Notes: generated by a model not told the origin, from the letters alone. DNA of 64,000 bases from Brachionus rotundiformis (GCA_016802295.1 JAESIW010000180.1:3889975-3953974), one strand, 5' to 3'; shown: positions 23,397 to 35,316, counted from the first letter of the stretch. Numbers and translations are program-made.

Positions 23397-24484
23397 ATTT
23401 GTTTGAATTCAAAATGCTAAAATGAATTAATATTTAAAATACAAGCTATTTAAATAATATGATGATACGTTTTTTAATTTCAATGCTTTTTCAAATATTC
23501 TTATCATCATATTTAATTTGAATTTTCAAATTATGTCTTGATTTTAAATTTATTTGATAAAGTCAAGCCCTCTTTATAAAATCAAATTAACAATACCTTT
23601 TAGAAATTATTCTTTTGATTTCAATACAATTAAATAGCATTTCAAATTTGGAATTTGGTTTTTTTTTCATGTAGATAAGATATTTTTTTAAAATTAAACC
23701 ATAAAAATTATTTTTTAAGTGAAAAAATTAAATTTTCTAAATTTAAATTATTTTTTTAAAAAGAATCAGTGATTATTTATCTGGAATTTAGTTCATATCA
23801 ACTTCATTTTTATAGAGTTCTTAGATACAGTAAAATCTAGTGGTACTAAAGAGAATTTACATCACAATATTCGGCACGAAAATAAAGATCATTTCACACA
23901 TTTAATTTTTTTTCTTATTAGATTGTAAAACTAATTAAAAAATTAAATTAATATGTAAAATTGAAAAAATATATTCTCATTCTGAATTATTAAACAAACA
24001 GTGTTTGCAGTGAAACTTTAAAACGGGTAAAATGGCATAAAGAATATGAACCACCAAAACAGACTATTTTGACTTTGTATTACTGATTTTCAAACATAAA
24101 AAATACCAATTTGAATACATTAATAATGATTAACTTTTTTTTAAATTAAATCTTTAAACTTTAATCATTTTAACATTTCTTGATGGAAACGGCTTTAATT
24201 TTGGGATTAGTTACAGTTTTTTAAGACCTTCTTGAATTTATGGTCATATTATATGGTTGCCAAATCGACTTTTAAGTTATAATTTTCAGCTCTTTAGTTA
24301 ACTATCGTGGGGTGCAGAATATTATAAAGTTATCCCGATCCTAAGATATGACATGTAAAATTACGTAAATTGTGTCATTTTACCTGTTCTGCGATTTGAT
24401 TTTCATTGAATAACAATAAAAGATTAAATAAACAATTAAGAATTTATTTTATTTTATTTGTATTTAAATTTAAACTAAGACCAT
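23397..24484. other. Spacer between the two aminopeptidase genes
   Basis: About 1.1 kb of AT-rich sequence holding the copy 1 promoter and the copy 2 3' UTR. I see no gene, no repeat shared with the flanks and no duplication boundary. Confidence 0.55.
24443..24448 (-). promoter_or_regulatory. AATAAA poly(A) signal of aminopeptidase copy 2
   Basis: TTTATT on the + strand, 37 bases downstream of the stop on the - strand. Confidence 0.5.
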
Positions 24485-26649
24485 TTAATTTTTTAATCTA
24501 GGCAAAATATACTCGACTACAAATGATGGCAAGGGTGCCGCCGAAGGTATGCCCGGAAATTTTCCTGATGAACCTACAAAAAAAGATTTAAAAATCTATA
24601 AATATATAAACTAATAATTTTTTTTACCCGCAATATCAATGTGGGTATAAGATAAAGGTTTTTCGGAGTCGTTACCATGCTTAAAAATTTATTGTAAATA
24701 AAAATCAGTCATTTTAAATATTTTACTTTGTCTAGCCCTGATGCCATTATTAAAAAAGCTGCAGGTCCTTGATGACCTCTTCCAGCCATTGCTCCTGATT
24801 TAGTAAAACATTGCATCAAATCTTCATATTCACTTTTTCCTTTATGAGCTTGATAATCTTCGCGTCTAATTCTTGAAATTTCATAAGGATCAGCAATTAT
24901 TTCACCAGAATTTTGTAATTTTCTGTCAATTTCTTGTTTATGAGCTGGACCATTGGACATTATTCCCTTATGATAACAATTTCATTTTTAAATCTAAAAG
25001 AAGCTTTATTTGAAAATTACTGAATAATTCTCTCCGTAGCATCTTACTACATGGCCTGTTAGAGTAGCTATGGTAAATATTTCAGAATGCTTTTCATTTA
25101 GGGCTAGATCCTTGACTTCGCATAAAGAGTCACAAATAGCCATTCTACCTTCAGCATCAGTATTTCCTATTCGTATCCGTTTTTGTGAACGAGCAGTAAT
25201 TATTTCATCAGTAACATAAGATTCTAATTAATTCATTTAAAATATATTTGTAAAAATTAATCAATAAACCTTCTCCTATATTATTTCTAGTCAAACAAAT
25301 AGATCCGTGTACTTTTAAGCCTTTAGGCTTGAGAAGTGACAATGATTTGAAAAATCCGGCTACAAAAGCAGCACCACATTTATCACGATGCATACCATGC
25401 ATAAAACCGCCAGTTTTTACATCAGCACCACCAGTGTCATATGTAATGCCTTTGCCAACTAAAAATAAGGTTTTATCGACTTCTGATGACTCTGGGCTAT
25501 ACTCAAGTTTAATAATTCGACCCGAATGCCTTGGAACAGCTTAAAATTATAGATAAATAATTTGCTCATAAAAATTTATTTTCGTTTTACTTTGTGTAGC
25601 TCTATTGACGGCAGCAAAGCAAGGGTACTCTTTTAAAAAAGTATCTTGGCCCTCAATAACATTCACTTTAATGTCACTTGATTTGAATAGTTCTTTAACA
25701 TAGTCTGCTACATTTGGAGCAGACATTCTTTCTGGATCTGAACCACCAATATCTCTGGTAACAATTCTACCTAATTCAATTGCATTCACTACATTTATTA
25801 TTCTTTCTGCTTCCTGATTATTTTCATTCCAGTAGCCTAGCTTTTCTACTTTAAGTAGACCTTCGCTTTTTTTTGCCTCTCTCAATTCCAATGGCTTTTA
25901 ATTTTAAGATTGTTAAATATAACGATATGGATATACTTAAGGATTTTACATTATAAGCTGCTTCCAAGGCAGCTAGCAATGCTACATGATCTCCCATTTT
26001 GAATTTATCTTTAATTGTATTAACAATTATTGGTTTTTTACTTCCTATTTTGATGGCTCTATCAATGAATATTTTGAAATATTAATTTTAATCATATTTA
26101 AAATAAAATTTTAATATTACTTTTTCATAGCCTTATTTGATGCTTCAGCAATTCGTCTCACATCATCGTAGTCTCTATTTAAAGGTCCTGTTGGTGAATA
26201 AATCTGAAATTTTTATTTTTTAACTTAGTTTTTATTCCAATTATTAAATTATTTACTATTCGTTTATCATTCGATAATATAAATGTCAAATCTTTTTCAA
26301 ATTCTTTATGATACTTAAATAAGAAATATTAAATATGCATATAATTGATTATTTTAAATTCACTTTTTTTATATTCTCTAAATCTTTAAAATGTTCTTGA
26401 ATATTGTATTTGTTTAAGTCATCTTCTAAATTTTGTCCAATTACAACAATAGAATCGAAAGATTCATTATCTATTCTATTCGAGTGTTCCAAACTGAGTC
26501 TTTTTTAAATTTTTATTGTTAACAATTAAATTAATTAAGTAGAAATGCATTAAATACCTATTTGTTATACAACTGTATTTGGATACATTTTGTAAACAAG
26601 GGTAGTTTGATTTAATCGAATGCTTTAATATTTTGCTCACAAATCTCAT
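24485..26649 (-). CDS. Peptidase M17 leucyl aminopeptidase, copy 2 (probably mitochondrial)
   Basis: Eleven exons: 26649-26558, 26499-26364, 26313-26257, 26203-26121, 26058-25950, 25894-25591, 25539-25270, 25223-25021, 24966-24727, 24679-24628 and 24573-24485. They give 1,635 nt and 544 aa, all in phase. Metal and catalytic residues are intact: GKGITYDTGGADVKTGG, MHRDKCGAA and GNTDAEGRM. It differs from copy 1 in an N-terminal extension starting MRFVSKILKHSIKS, which has several Lys/Arg, no acidic residue in about the first 30 positions and amphipathic spacing, as in a mitochondrial presequence. It also has an extra intron (24574-24627) splitting the codons of IAG/SSG. Away from the converted tract the proteins are roughly 65-75% identical. 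It is head to head with NELF-B, 149 bases away. Confidence 0.88.
25420..25955 (-). repeat. Near-identical tract shared with aminopeptidase copy 1 (partner about 22258-22791)
   Basis: This is the partner of the tract in copy 1 and includes all but one base of the intron 25895-25949. Exons outside it, for example 24727-24966, are clearly diverged. Confidence 0.8.
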
Positions 26650-26798
26650 TGCACCAATTCTTTACCAAAAATATTTTAACCAAAAAATTAACGAATTCAA
26701 TGAAATATTTCAATTCAAATTTATATGAATAATTTTATACCAAAGTTAATTTATTTATGTTAAATTTTTAAAACTAAATAATATAATTCAAATTGAAG
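26650..26798. promoter_or_regulatory. Probable bidirectional promoter of aminopeptidase copy 2 and NELF-B
   Basis: Only 149 bases separate the two start codons, on opposite strands, so the core promoters and both leaders must overlap. The sequence is almost wholly A/T, and no TATA box in a convincing position stands out for either gene. Confidence 0.5.
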
Positions 26799-29564
26799 AT
26801 GTCAAATATAGATAAAGGGACAGTTCGAACTGGTTTGAACGCTTTAAATATCCAAGACTCGAACCATCTCAAATATGCCTTGATGAATTGTGATGACCCA
26901 TTGAAAGCCATTTCTGATTTTCAAGAAGAAAATAGCATCTCGTTGCCATCATTGAAGCCAGCTTTAAATCTTCTTGACTTGCTTGAAATCAAGCGTCTAG
27001 ATTTTCATGCATCAATCGCTGATGAGCTTAAAGATCATCTAATAAAGAAGGTTGAAGAACTTTCTTTGTCAATAAAATCAAAGGAATCTAGTTCAACTTA
27101 CGATGAAGACGTAGGAAAGCTGGAGGACCTCCTGGACAAGAGCTTTCCTTTGATATTGTAATGAAATTTGGATCAAACAAATAATAATGAATTTATATTT
27201 AATTTTAAGCAATTCCCGTCTAACTCCTTTAATACTCTTGATCATGAAAAGTTTACCCAGAGTAAACCAAAATTATCTTAATTTTGTTCAATCAAATGAA
27301 AAATTGTATTCCATTGCTCCTATAGAGCTTAAGCGGCAAATTTGGTCCAACAATCCAGGTAAATCACCAGGCAAATTAGATAGATATTGAAATTATAGTA
27401 AATTTTATGAAAAAGATGTATTCATCAATGAACTCCAGCCATTATTCAACAAATTTACTCAATATTTTGATGAAATTTTGACCTCGTCAGATTTAAATAC
27501 CACAGGAGTTGGTTTTTTTATCGCCCTCAATAATTCTACTATTGATGGGCCAGTAATAAAGGAAAATTTACTGTTATCCAACACTGTATACACTTATTTG
27601 TTTAAATCTAACAAAAAACATATTCCGATAATTAACGAAATATGTAAATTAATTGGTAATAGTTCTTCGCTTTACCAACTAACAGTTAAAGCTTTGACTG
27701 AATTGTTTATCAAAACTCATGATTGGTTTTATTGTACTTTAAAAAGTTTGATTGTTAATAGATTTCACGAAACCCTTAGTCATGACAATTTGGTCAATTT
27801 GCTTGGTACCGGTGATATGCCAATTGAGTTGACTTTAAAGTTTGGCAATTTAGTGCATTTGTGTCTGAAGGAAAAAAAAATTGAGGCAAAAAGGGCAAAA
27901 GAATTAGAAGCCATTATGGAATCAAAAAAATTTGAGAAAATCCTTCCGTAAGAAAATTAAAAAATTCGAGAGATAACTTATAATTAATTAATTTTCAAAG
28001 AGAAATTGCTTTTTTACTGGCTGATCCGTTTGTAATTGATATGCTTTCACGAAATGCTTTGTCCTTACTTAACAAATGCGTTCAAAATGAATTGTTACCA
28101 AGAGTAAGACTGGTTAATTAAAATTTGAGTTATTTTTTTCTATTTTGCTAGAATTGTACAGAATTGATTTTTATTCTAAGACTTTTATCAATCAGTCTTC
28201 TATCCTGGGAGATAATCGACTCACAAAGCACCAAAGAGCCGAAAATTGATTCAGCACTTATTACGGAGTATTTGCCAAACTTGGCATATTTTATAACAGA
28301 TTTTTACGAAAAGCTTTATGATGACTCGATAGCTTCTTTGACTAGCCAAGTTCAGAACATAACATCTACCCTTCTTTCTTCTTCAACTGGCATGATTACA
28401 TCGCCATCACCATTGACGTCATCGAATAACTCAAAAAATGCCAGTCCACCTATTGTGCTCAAAATCTCAACAAAAAAGCTTGAAATTTTGTCATCAGTAA
28501 AAAGCTTGATTGGTGAAAATGAGCTTTGTTCTGTACTTTTTCTTTATTTGGTAATTGCATGCTTTGAATTCAATGATTGGGTTAATTTAAAGGCTCTTTT
28601 ACCATCAATTAAATATCCGAATAATAATCAGCTCTATTTTGAAAAATGGTTCATGTATCAATTTTTTAATATTTTGACAGAAAAAACAGTAATGGAACAA
28701 TTTAAGCATGACTGGTTTGTGCAAATGATATTTGATGATTTTTTGGCTGTTATTTTAAAAATTAAAGATGAACAAGCTCAAATACAAGATGATGCAAAAA
28801 AAAGTCCTCTTGGTCCTGAGATTTTGTGCGAACAAACATACAAAATAATAGAAAAAATTTATCCTAATAATTTATCATTAAACAATTTTAATAGACTTGT
28901 CGAACTATTTAAACCAAAAAAACATGTAAATTTTTTTGTTTATCTAATAATTGAATAGTTTTGGAAAAGTTTCATAACTTAAGTATATATGAAAATTGAA
29001 ATTATGAGGTCGATCAATGCAAAATTGAATTAAAAATTTATGAAATTTTTTAAGTGATTTTAGTAATAATAGTTTAAGACAATTGTTCAATTTTCAATTA
29101 ATTTTTCAAAAATTATTTAATTGTAGTAAAATATTTTAAAATAACTTTAAATTATTTAAAATATAAATAATTTCTTAATAATATTTTACTAATCAGTTAG
29201 TTATCTTTTATTTTTTTTAATCTTAGACATAACCAAAATTAATTTAATTCAATCATTATATTTTCTTACAAGATTTAAAAAAATTATGTTATTTGATTTT
29301 TCAGTGGTTTAGTATTTATGATTTTCCTTTTTTAGATTTTAAAATAATATTTCAAAATTTTATTTAATCATTGAGGATTAATAATTTAAGTTAAGAATAA
29401 TGATTTTATTTAATCAAATTAAAATTTAATTTTTATTTTTTATTCTTATTTCTAAAGTCAAAAATTTTAATATAAATTTTTAATTTTAGCACGCCAACAC
29501 ATTACAAATAGCTTACTCAAAGTTAAAGTCCAAATTGGAACCAGCTAACGAAATGCAATTCTAA
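26799..29564 (+). CDS. NELFB: Negative elongation factor B (NELF-B / COBRA1)
   Basis: Six exons: 26799-27157, 27210-27358, 27416-27947, 28001-28103, 28152-28925 and 29490-29564. They give 1,992 nt and 663 aa (human about 580), all in phase. NELF-B is the scaffold subunit of the NELF complex that, with DSIF, holds RNA polymerase II in promoter-proximal pausing. Blocks matching the family as I know it are PLKAIxxFQxENxxxLPSL near the start, KLEDLLDKSF, ELKRQIW, FYCTLK for HYCTLR, KRAKELEAIM, LLADPFVID, and WEIIDSQSTKEPKIDSALIT. A Ser-rich insert (about 28360-28440) explains some of the extra length. The start is the ATG in GAAGATGTC. The last intron, 28926-29489 (564 nt), is about ten times the usual size here. 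The short final exon ends in a helix (YSKLKSKLEPAN) like the family's C-terminus. Confidence 0.93.
28926..29489 (+). other. Long last intron of NELF-B
   Basis: 564 bases of nearly pure A/T, GT at the start and TTTTAG at the end. I see no nested gene or repeat in it. Other introns of this gene are 48-57 nt. Confidence 0.6.
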
Positions 29565-29621
29565 TTTTTTTGTAAATTAAAATTTAATTAAACCTATAAT
29601 TCATTTCTTTTTTTTTTAAAT

Positions 29622-29627
29622 AATAAA
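29622..29627 (+). promoter_or_regulatory. AATAAA poly(A) signal of NELF-B
   Basis: 58 bases after the NELF-B stop, in the 144-base gap shared with the convergent protease gene. Confidence 0.55.
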
Positions 29628-29648
29628 ATATACTATTTTAATATCGGC

Positions 29649-29654
29649 TTTATT
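29649..29654 (-). promoter_or_regulatory. AATAAA poly(A) signal of the IMMP2L-like gene
   Basis: TTTATT on the + strand, 55 bases beyond the stop of the - strand gene. It lies past the NELF-B signal, so the two convergent 3' UTRs probably overlap or abut. Confidence 0.5.
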
Positions 29655-29708
29655 ATATGCAATAACTAACAAAAATATTTTGTACAAAATAAAATTATAA
29701 AAATTTAG

Positions 29709-30397
29709 TCATTCATCAATAGTTTCATAATCAATCGAATCATTCTTCCTATAGTCAATTAAATAGCCTGAGTCTTCACTGTCATTCTGAACTTTTTTTA
29801 GAATTCTGTGGTCAGGCAAATCACTTTTAATTGGGCTTAAACGAGGGAAAATCACTGCTTTAGCTTGACCTAGAACCAGTGCCATTGGCACGCAACCGAA
29901 AGCGTTCGAGTCATAGCTTTTCAAATAGTTATCTCCCTCAAGCCAACAATGTCCTTCAGGTACAACAACATACTTTTTCTTGTAGCTAATAGTTCGAACT
30001 AAATCACCCGGAAGGCCAACAACTCTTTTTAAAAAGCATTCTTTTGGATTTTTAGGTGATATTAGACTGACCACATCACCTCTTTTTAGAATATTTTCCA
30101 TTGACGGTCGACCCATAATCGATCCAAAACTAAAAGGACGTATAATAAACACAAAGTCTCTTTTGCTTTGATGTGAATTAATCAAAGGTTGCATGCTGAA
30201 AAAAATATTTTTGTTAGAAATTTTTAAAAAATTAAATAAAATTACCTTGCTCCATCGACTCTGGAAAAATAGCAAACCTTATCCCATGTTGTTATAAATA
30301 CGGCAGATGTCTGTTTTGTAAGAAAGTTAGCCTTTTTGTTTAAGGTGCATTAAGAAAATCTTACAATAAGAGAATATTTTAGACATAATTTGAGCAT
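29709..30397 (-). CDS. IMMP2L: Mitochondrial inner membrane protease subunit 2 (IMP2-type, S26 signal peptidase)
   Basis: Three exons, 30397-30365, 30331-30246 and 30195-29709, give 606 nt and 201 aa. The protease cuts sorting signals from proteins delivered to the intermembrane space, using a Ser/Lys dyad. The Ser lies in SRVDGASMQP, and the exon 2/3 junction splits its codon (AG/C). The Lys is in FLKRVVGLPGD. Other family marks are KRGDVVSLISPKNP, GHCWLEGDN and SYDSNAFGCV. The N-terminus starts MLKLCLKYSLIANF, a short basic then hydrophobic segment in place of the membrane anchor. The ATG at 30397 is the only start that keeps phase through the GTAAGA donor; the nearby ATG at 30385 gives the wrong frame. 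A longer insert after MQP and an acidic tail (DSEDSGYLIDYRK) extend the protein beyond the human length of about 175. Confidence 0.9.
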
Positions 30398-31082
30398 AAT
30401 TTTAGCCGGTTGAAATCGCTAATTTAAATTTTTCATTAGAATTTAAATTGATTCAATTTTTAATTTTATTCTATGTTCTAATTTTAGAATTAAATGATAA
30501 TTTTGGGGGAATTAAAATTGGATGAAATTATGATTTGATTTTATAGCTTAAAGGCACACCTCTTAATTTAAAATTTTTGGATATTATTTGATTTTTGAGT
30601 CTGTTTTTCAATAAGAACCATTTATATGTATATGCAAGAATAAAATTAGAATTGTAGTTTATAGCAGATGAGTTGTAAAAGAATATAAACATTTTTACTC
30701 GAAAAATAGACAGTAATTTTTTCCTACTATGAAAAGATGATTTTTATTTAAATTATTAAAATTTTTAAAACAAAAAATGATAAATCCTCCTTTATCTTCT
30801 TAAAATCTAAAAATTTTTAAATTCTAAATAACACTTAACATTTTTGTAATTTTATTTAAGAAAACTTAAAAATGCATGAGCTCATTTTTTAAATTGGTAT
30901 TTTACACGAACAATTGAAGCAACACAAACTCTTTTTTAGTCTAGAAAATTTAAATCTATTGAGATTAAAATTAAGATAAAATGATGATCTCATTTCTAGA
31001 ATCATTGAATCGAAATTTTAATTTGGAAATGTAAAATAAATATCTTAATCGCCAAAATAAAGTGGAATCAATTAGTGAAGCA

Positions 31083-31180
31083 TGCGGCCAGACAAATCAC
31101 GTCCATTTGATGGACGGTTTTAGGCGGTCATTTGGCCGGTCAGCTTGAACGTCCAATTTGTAGACCGTATGAAAATACGG
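31083..31180. repeat. Compact hairpin-rich GC patch
   Basis: Within this patch GTCCAT-TTG-ATGGAC (31101-31115) is a perfect 6-bp hairpin, and CCGTAT-GAAA-ATACGG (31165-31180) is a perfect 6-bp hairpin closed by a GNRA-type tetraloop. The phrases ACGTCCATTT and ACGTCCAATTT repeat about 50 bases apart, and GGCCAGACAAAT is partly complementary to ATTTGGCCGG. Surrounding DNA is almost pure A/T, so this is a discrete unit: a short mobile element or a structured RNA. Confidence 0.5.
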
Positions 31181-34100
31181 CATTAATTAAATTTAAAAAA
31201 GAAAGATTATATTAAATTATTTTATTTGTTAAAAAAACTCAGTTTTAATTCTTGTTTTTTTTGCATTTTTCATATTTCATCTTATCTAATAATGTAAGTT
31301 TTATTTTGCTTTAATAAATGTTTAAATAAATCTTTTTATATTTAATTTTCTTTAAGGGAATAAAATAATTTAATAAGATATCTTTTTTTTTTAATTTTTT
31401 TAGATTTAATTTATGTAAAACTGATTTTTAAGAGACAATAAATTTTTTCACTGGAAACGAGGTCCACTTCTAACCATATATCTTTAAAAATTACATGGTT
31501 TCAAGTAGATCTAAACCAGAATAAATTCCTACAAAAACAAGCAGATCACCAAGAACTAATAGTTATTTTTTTCAATATTTAAACCTTTTACGCATGAAAT
31601 TTTAAATTAAGATTCAATTTCTCTTTTGAAGAAATAATTTTTTTCTTTTTTGTTTGAAATTAAAAATCAAATGTTTAATTATCATTGATTTTTAAAAAAT
31701 TTTATTAATTTTAATTTTCAATTAATATCGCTTTTTCAATTTAGATTTAATAACATGAATATTTTAATATCAAAAAATTTTCTAAAAATTATATTTTTTC
31801 ATTTACTAAACATTATTGAAAAAAACATATGAATTAAATATTTATATCCTTTAATAAAATGAATAATTATGATTTACTTTGTATTGAAATTAAAATTTCT
31901 TAAGTTAAGAATAACTCAAAAAGAATTAAGACTTCATAATAAAAAAGATTAAGATTTAATTTTCAAAAATAATCCAGAATTTTTTATACTGTGAAAGATA
32001 AATTTTGATCAAAGCAAAAAAAATCTAATTTTACTATTCTAAATATTAATTCAATTTCGTATCATCTAATGTATTGGCTGTTCTTTGAAAGTATAACTTA
32101 AAATATCAAAATCAATTGAGAATATTTGATTTTAATTATACAAAAAAACGGTATGCTAAATCAATTATGATTTGATATACAAAAGAACTGATATTTTTTT
32201 AATCTAAAATACTTAGGTTTAGTGTAATTTAACCGATGTTTAACTTAAAGTTCATATACTGTAAATTAAAAAATCAATTTATGTATTATTAATTTTTTTT
32301 CAAGTAACGATTTAATTTTAAAATTAGAATGAAAAATACATTCATTTTATTTAACTCATTAATCCATGTTCAATCAGGTTTAAAGAAAACACAAATTAAA
32401 AATCAATTGTTTTGAAAGTAAATAATTTATATAATTTATCTAAAGAAGCACATTTTCTGTCTAAAAGTTTAAAATCAATGTAAAAAAGATAAAATACAAA
32501 TAGTCATAAAATTAATTTAAAAGAAAAAGTAACATGATTAATTGAATTTTTTACACCTGTAGTTGGATTTTTTTTTATATTTTATTTTAATTTTATTTTT
32601 GAAATAATTAAAAGTATAATAACAATACTTAAATAAAAAGTAAAGATAAATTTTCTAATGTATAATTGATAATTCTTTTAAATGTTTTTAATCTATATAG
32701 GTTATCAATATTAATTTAGCAGATTCAAGTTAAATAAAATATAACATTAATTTCCTATATTTTAATCAAATATGTGCATAAAATGTTGCACTAAAACAAT
32801 TGTTAAAGATTTAAAAAAGAACATATAAAACCAAATATAAAAAAGATTAATCAATTTTTAAACATGTTAAATTTGTTTCCTGAAGTAAAATATTCATTTA
32901 ATATTTATAGAACTTTGAAAATTGCACGTATCAATATATCTTAAATCTCATTTAAAAAATTAAATTTAATCCAATATTTAATAAGGTTTTTAATTTTTTA
33001 AATCTAAAAAGAATTTGCTGAAAGTTCTGCATCTTTTTAGGACAAAATTCAATCATAAAACAATTTTAAGCTTTCCAGATTACTTATTATAATGTAAAAA
33101 CAATAAACTTAAACAAAAATTTAAAATTAGATTAATTTAATTAAATAAGATAATTACATATTTATCTACAAAGAAATTTGTTTTACATTAAAAATGATTC
33201 GATTTAAAAGCTAAAAAATATACATTGTTATGTCTTTTTTATTGTAACATATCATTTATCTAAAATTATATTGAATTAAACCAGACTTTTTTTCGTAAAA
33301 ATATTTTATACATAAATTTAGATATTTTTGCACTCTTTCTCGATCGCATTTGGAAAAAACGTGTTTTTACTGTAACTTAAAAACATATAAATATTAAAAA
33401 AATATCTTAAAGTGTTCGAGGCCCAAAAAACAATTCTACATATCTTATATCATCATTTATATATAAATTAGACTAAGAACATTTTTCATTTTAATAAGGA
33501 AGTAATTCTATACTTAAAACCTATTTAAAATTTTGTAATTATTTTCAATATTACAATTTACTATCTTTTTAAAGAATTTTATTAAAAAAATTAAATTTTA
33601 TTTAATTTAAAAAAAAAAACAGATAACAGATTGTGGATAAATATTAATTATATTTTTCAATCACAAAACTTTTTTTACATTCCTTTAAAAGATTAAAAAA
33701 ATAATTTTTCTTTGAAATATTATTATTTAATAATCATTTTTATGTAAGTTAATTTTGTTTATGGTATCTTAACTAAATTTCTAATAGGAAAATTAAGAAT
33801 CTTATTATTAATTTATCTTTTAAAGGTCTTCAAAGGTTGTTTCTTTAATTTTGATCAGATGTTCGTAATTAGTAATTAATCAGGGAGTTGTATTTAGTGA
33901 TATTATTTAATAATTCGACTAGAAAATAACAGCTACAAAATTAAAATCATATCACTCTCAAAGTCAGGAGGTTGGTTAAAAAATATCTCAATTAGAGATT
34001 TATATTTTATTTCGACTTTGGAAATTTTAAACCAAAATATTGGCATTTTATTTTTTCAAAAATAAAACATAAATAAAAAAATTATTATTTGGTAATAAAG

Positions 34101-34310
34101 GGAGAATATTTTAAAGCTTTATAGACAATTTTTCAGATTTAATAGCAAAGTTTTGGGTGATCTTGAGTTGGGCATGCTGATGATGAACACAACTTGAAAA
34201 TAGGCAATCGGACAAACAACGCGACACCATGAACAAAAACCCACTCTACAACATATCTACATAATACCAACGCTTATTTCGCCTAATCCAGAAGGAGCGC
34301 CATAATTTAT

Positions 34311-34696
34311 GTTCCGAAATTCGATAAGCAATCTAAAGCAAATCCTGAGAGCTGTTCAGCAATCAGGATTTGTGCAAGCTTCTACAAACATGGTACTATT
34401 GACTAAAAATTAATTATAATCAGGATATAATTAATCGATCTACTTCTCTTCATGCTTGCTGAGAGTCATAATGCTCCCAGTGAAAGCGAACCTCTCGCCC
34501 CCTGCCTCCATGCTTGGCCTCTTCACAATTCAAGTGTCCCGGCTGACCCCTAACGTCAATTAATAATAATAATTTATTATAGATTAAACTGAGAGCATAA
34601 TTTTGACTTGAACTTTCATATCGTTATAGTTTCTGTTCGCTTTTCATTTGACCACTCATCTAAGTATATTCGTATATCCCGAACATAAATTATGAA
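34311..34696. repeat. Separated inverted repeat CATAATTTATGTTC / GAACATAAATTATG
   Basis: A 14-base perfect match in reverse orientation (15 of 16 with flanks) bounds about 350 bp with composition more balanced than the surroundings. The unit could be an old MITE or a regulatory region of PRRC2. No target-site duplication was identified. Confidence 0.4.
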
Positions 34697-35316
34697 CCGG
34701 GATTTGGCACACAAATATCGATCTATTTCGATGTTTGTTTTTTTTTCTTCTTTTTGTATGTGTCTAAAGAAATTAGGGACTAAATTTGGCCCAACAACAA
34801 CAAATCAATGACATAATTAATGAAAGTTAACATGAGTCAATTACGATTTTATGCTGACAACTAGAACAGGCTTTTAACCTTGCTAATCCAGCAGAGAATG
34901 CTTACACTGCTCCAAGTCGGACAAATTTTTTGAAATTTAAATTTCTGAATCTTGCAAGAAATTTCAAAATAAGAGCTAAATTACGCATTAAAATAAAATA
35001 AGAATAATAATTTTACAAAAAAAAATATATATATATTAGATAGGTGCGCTTTGGTTGGGAAATTATGGGCAGGCAAATTTTCGGAAGGGGTCAGAACAAG
35101 AGACTTTGAAAAAAATTAAATTATCTGTTTCATTAATTAGCAAATTTAAGCCATACTGTCACACTATGAAAAAAAAACACTCTTATAAACATATAATGTT
35201 AGCTATTCAGTCGCTCACTCTTTCCATGGCTTTGTACATGATTTAAATTAATGCTAAGCTCCGTCATCTCTAATCGACTATGACTTGATAAGTCTAATTG
35301 AAATAATTTTTTTTTT

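Noticed and set aside
21383..26649. Second aminopeptidase as an assembly duplicate of the first
   Set aside because: Exons outside the shared tract, most introns, the N-terminus and one intron position differ, so two real genes exist. Only the tract itself needs long-read confirmation.
27359..27415. In-frame TGA in NELF-B after ELKRQIWSNNP, suggesting a pseudogene or read-through
   Set aside because: A 57-nt GT..AG intron with acceptor AAAAAG at 27414-27415 removes it, keeps phase and restores the family alignment (NNP then DVFINELQPL).
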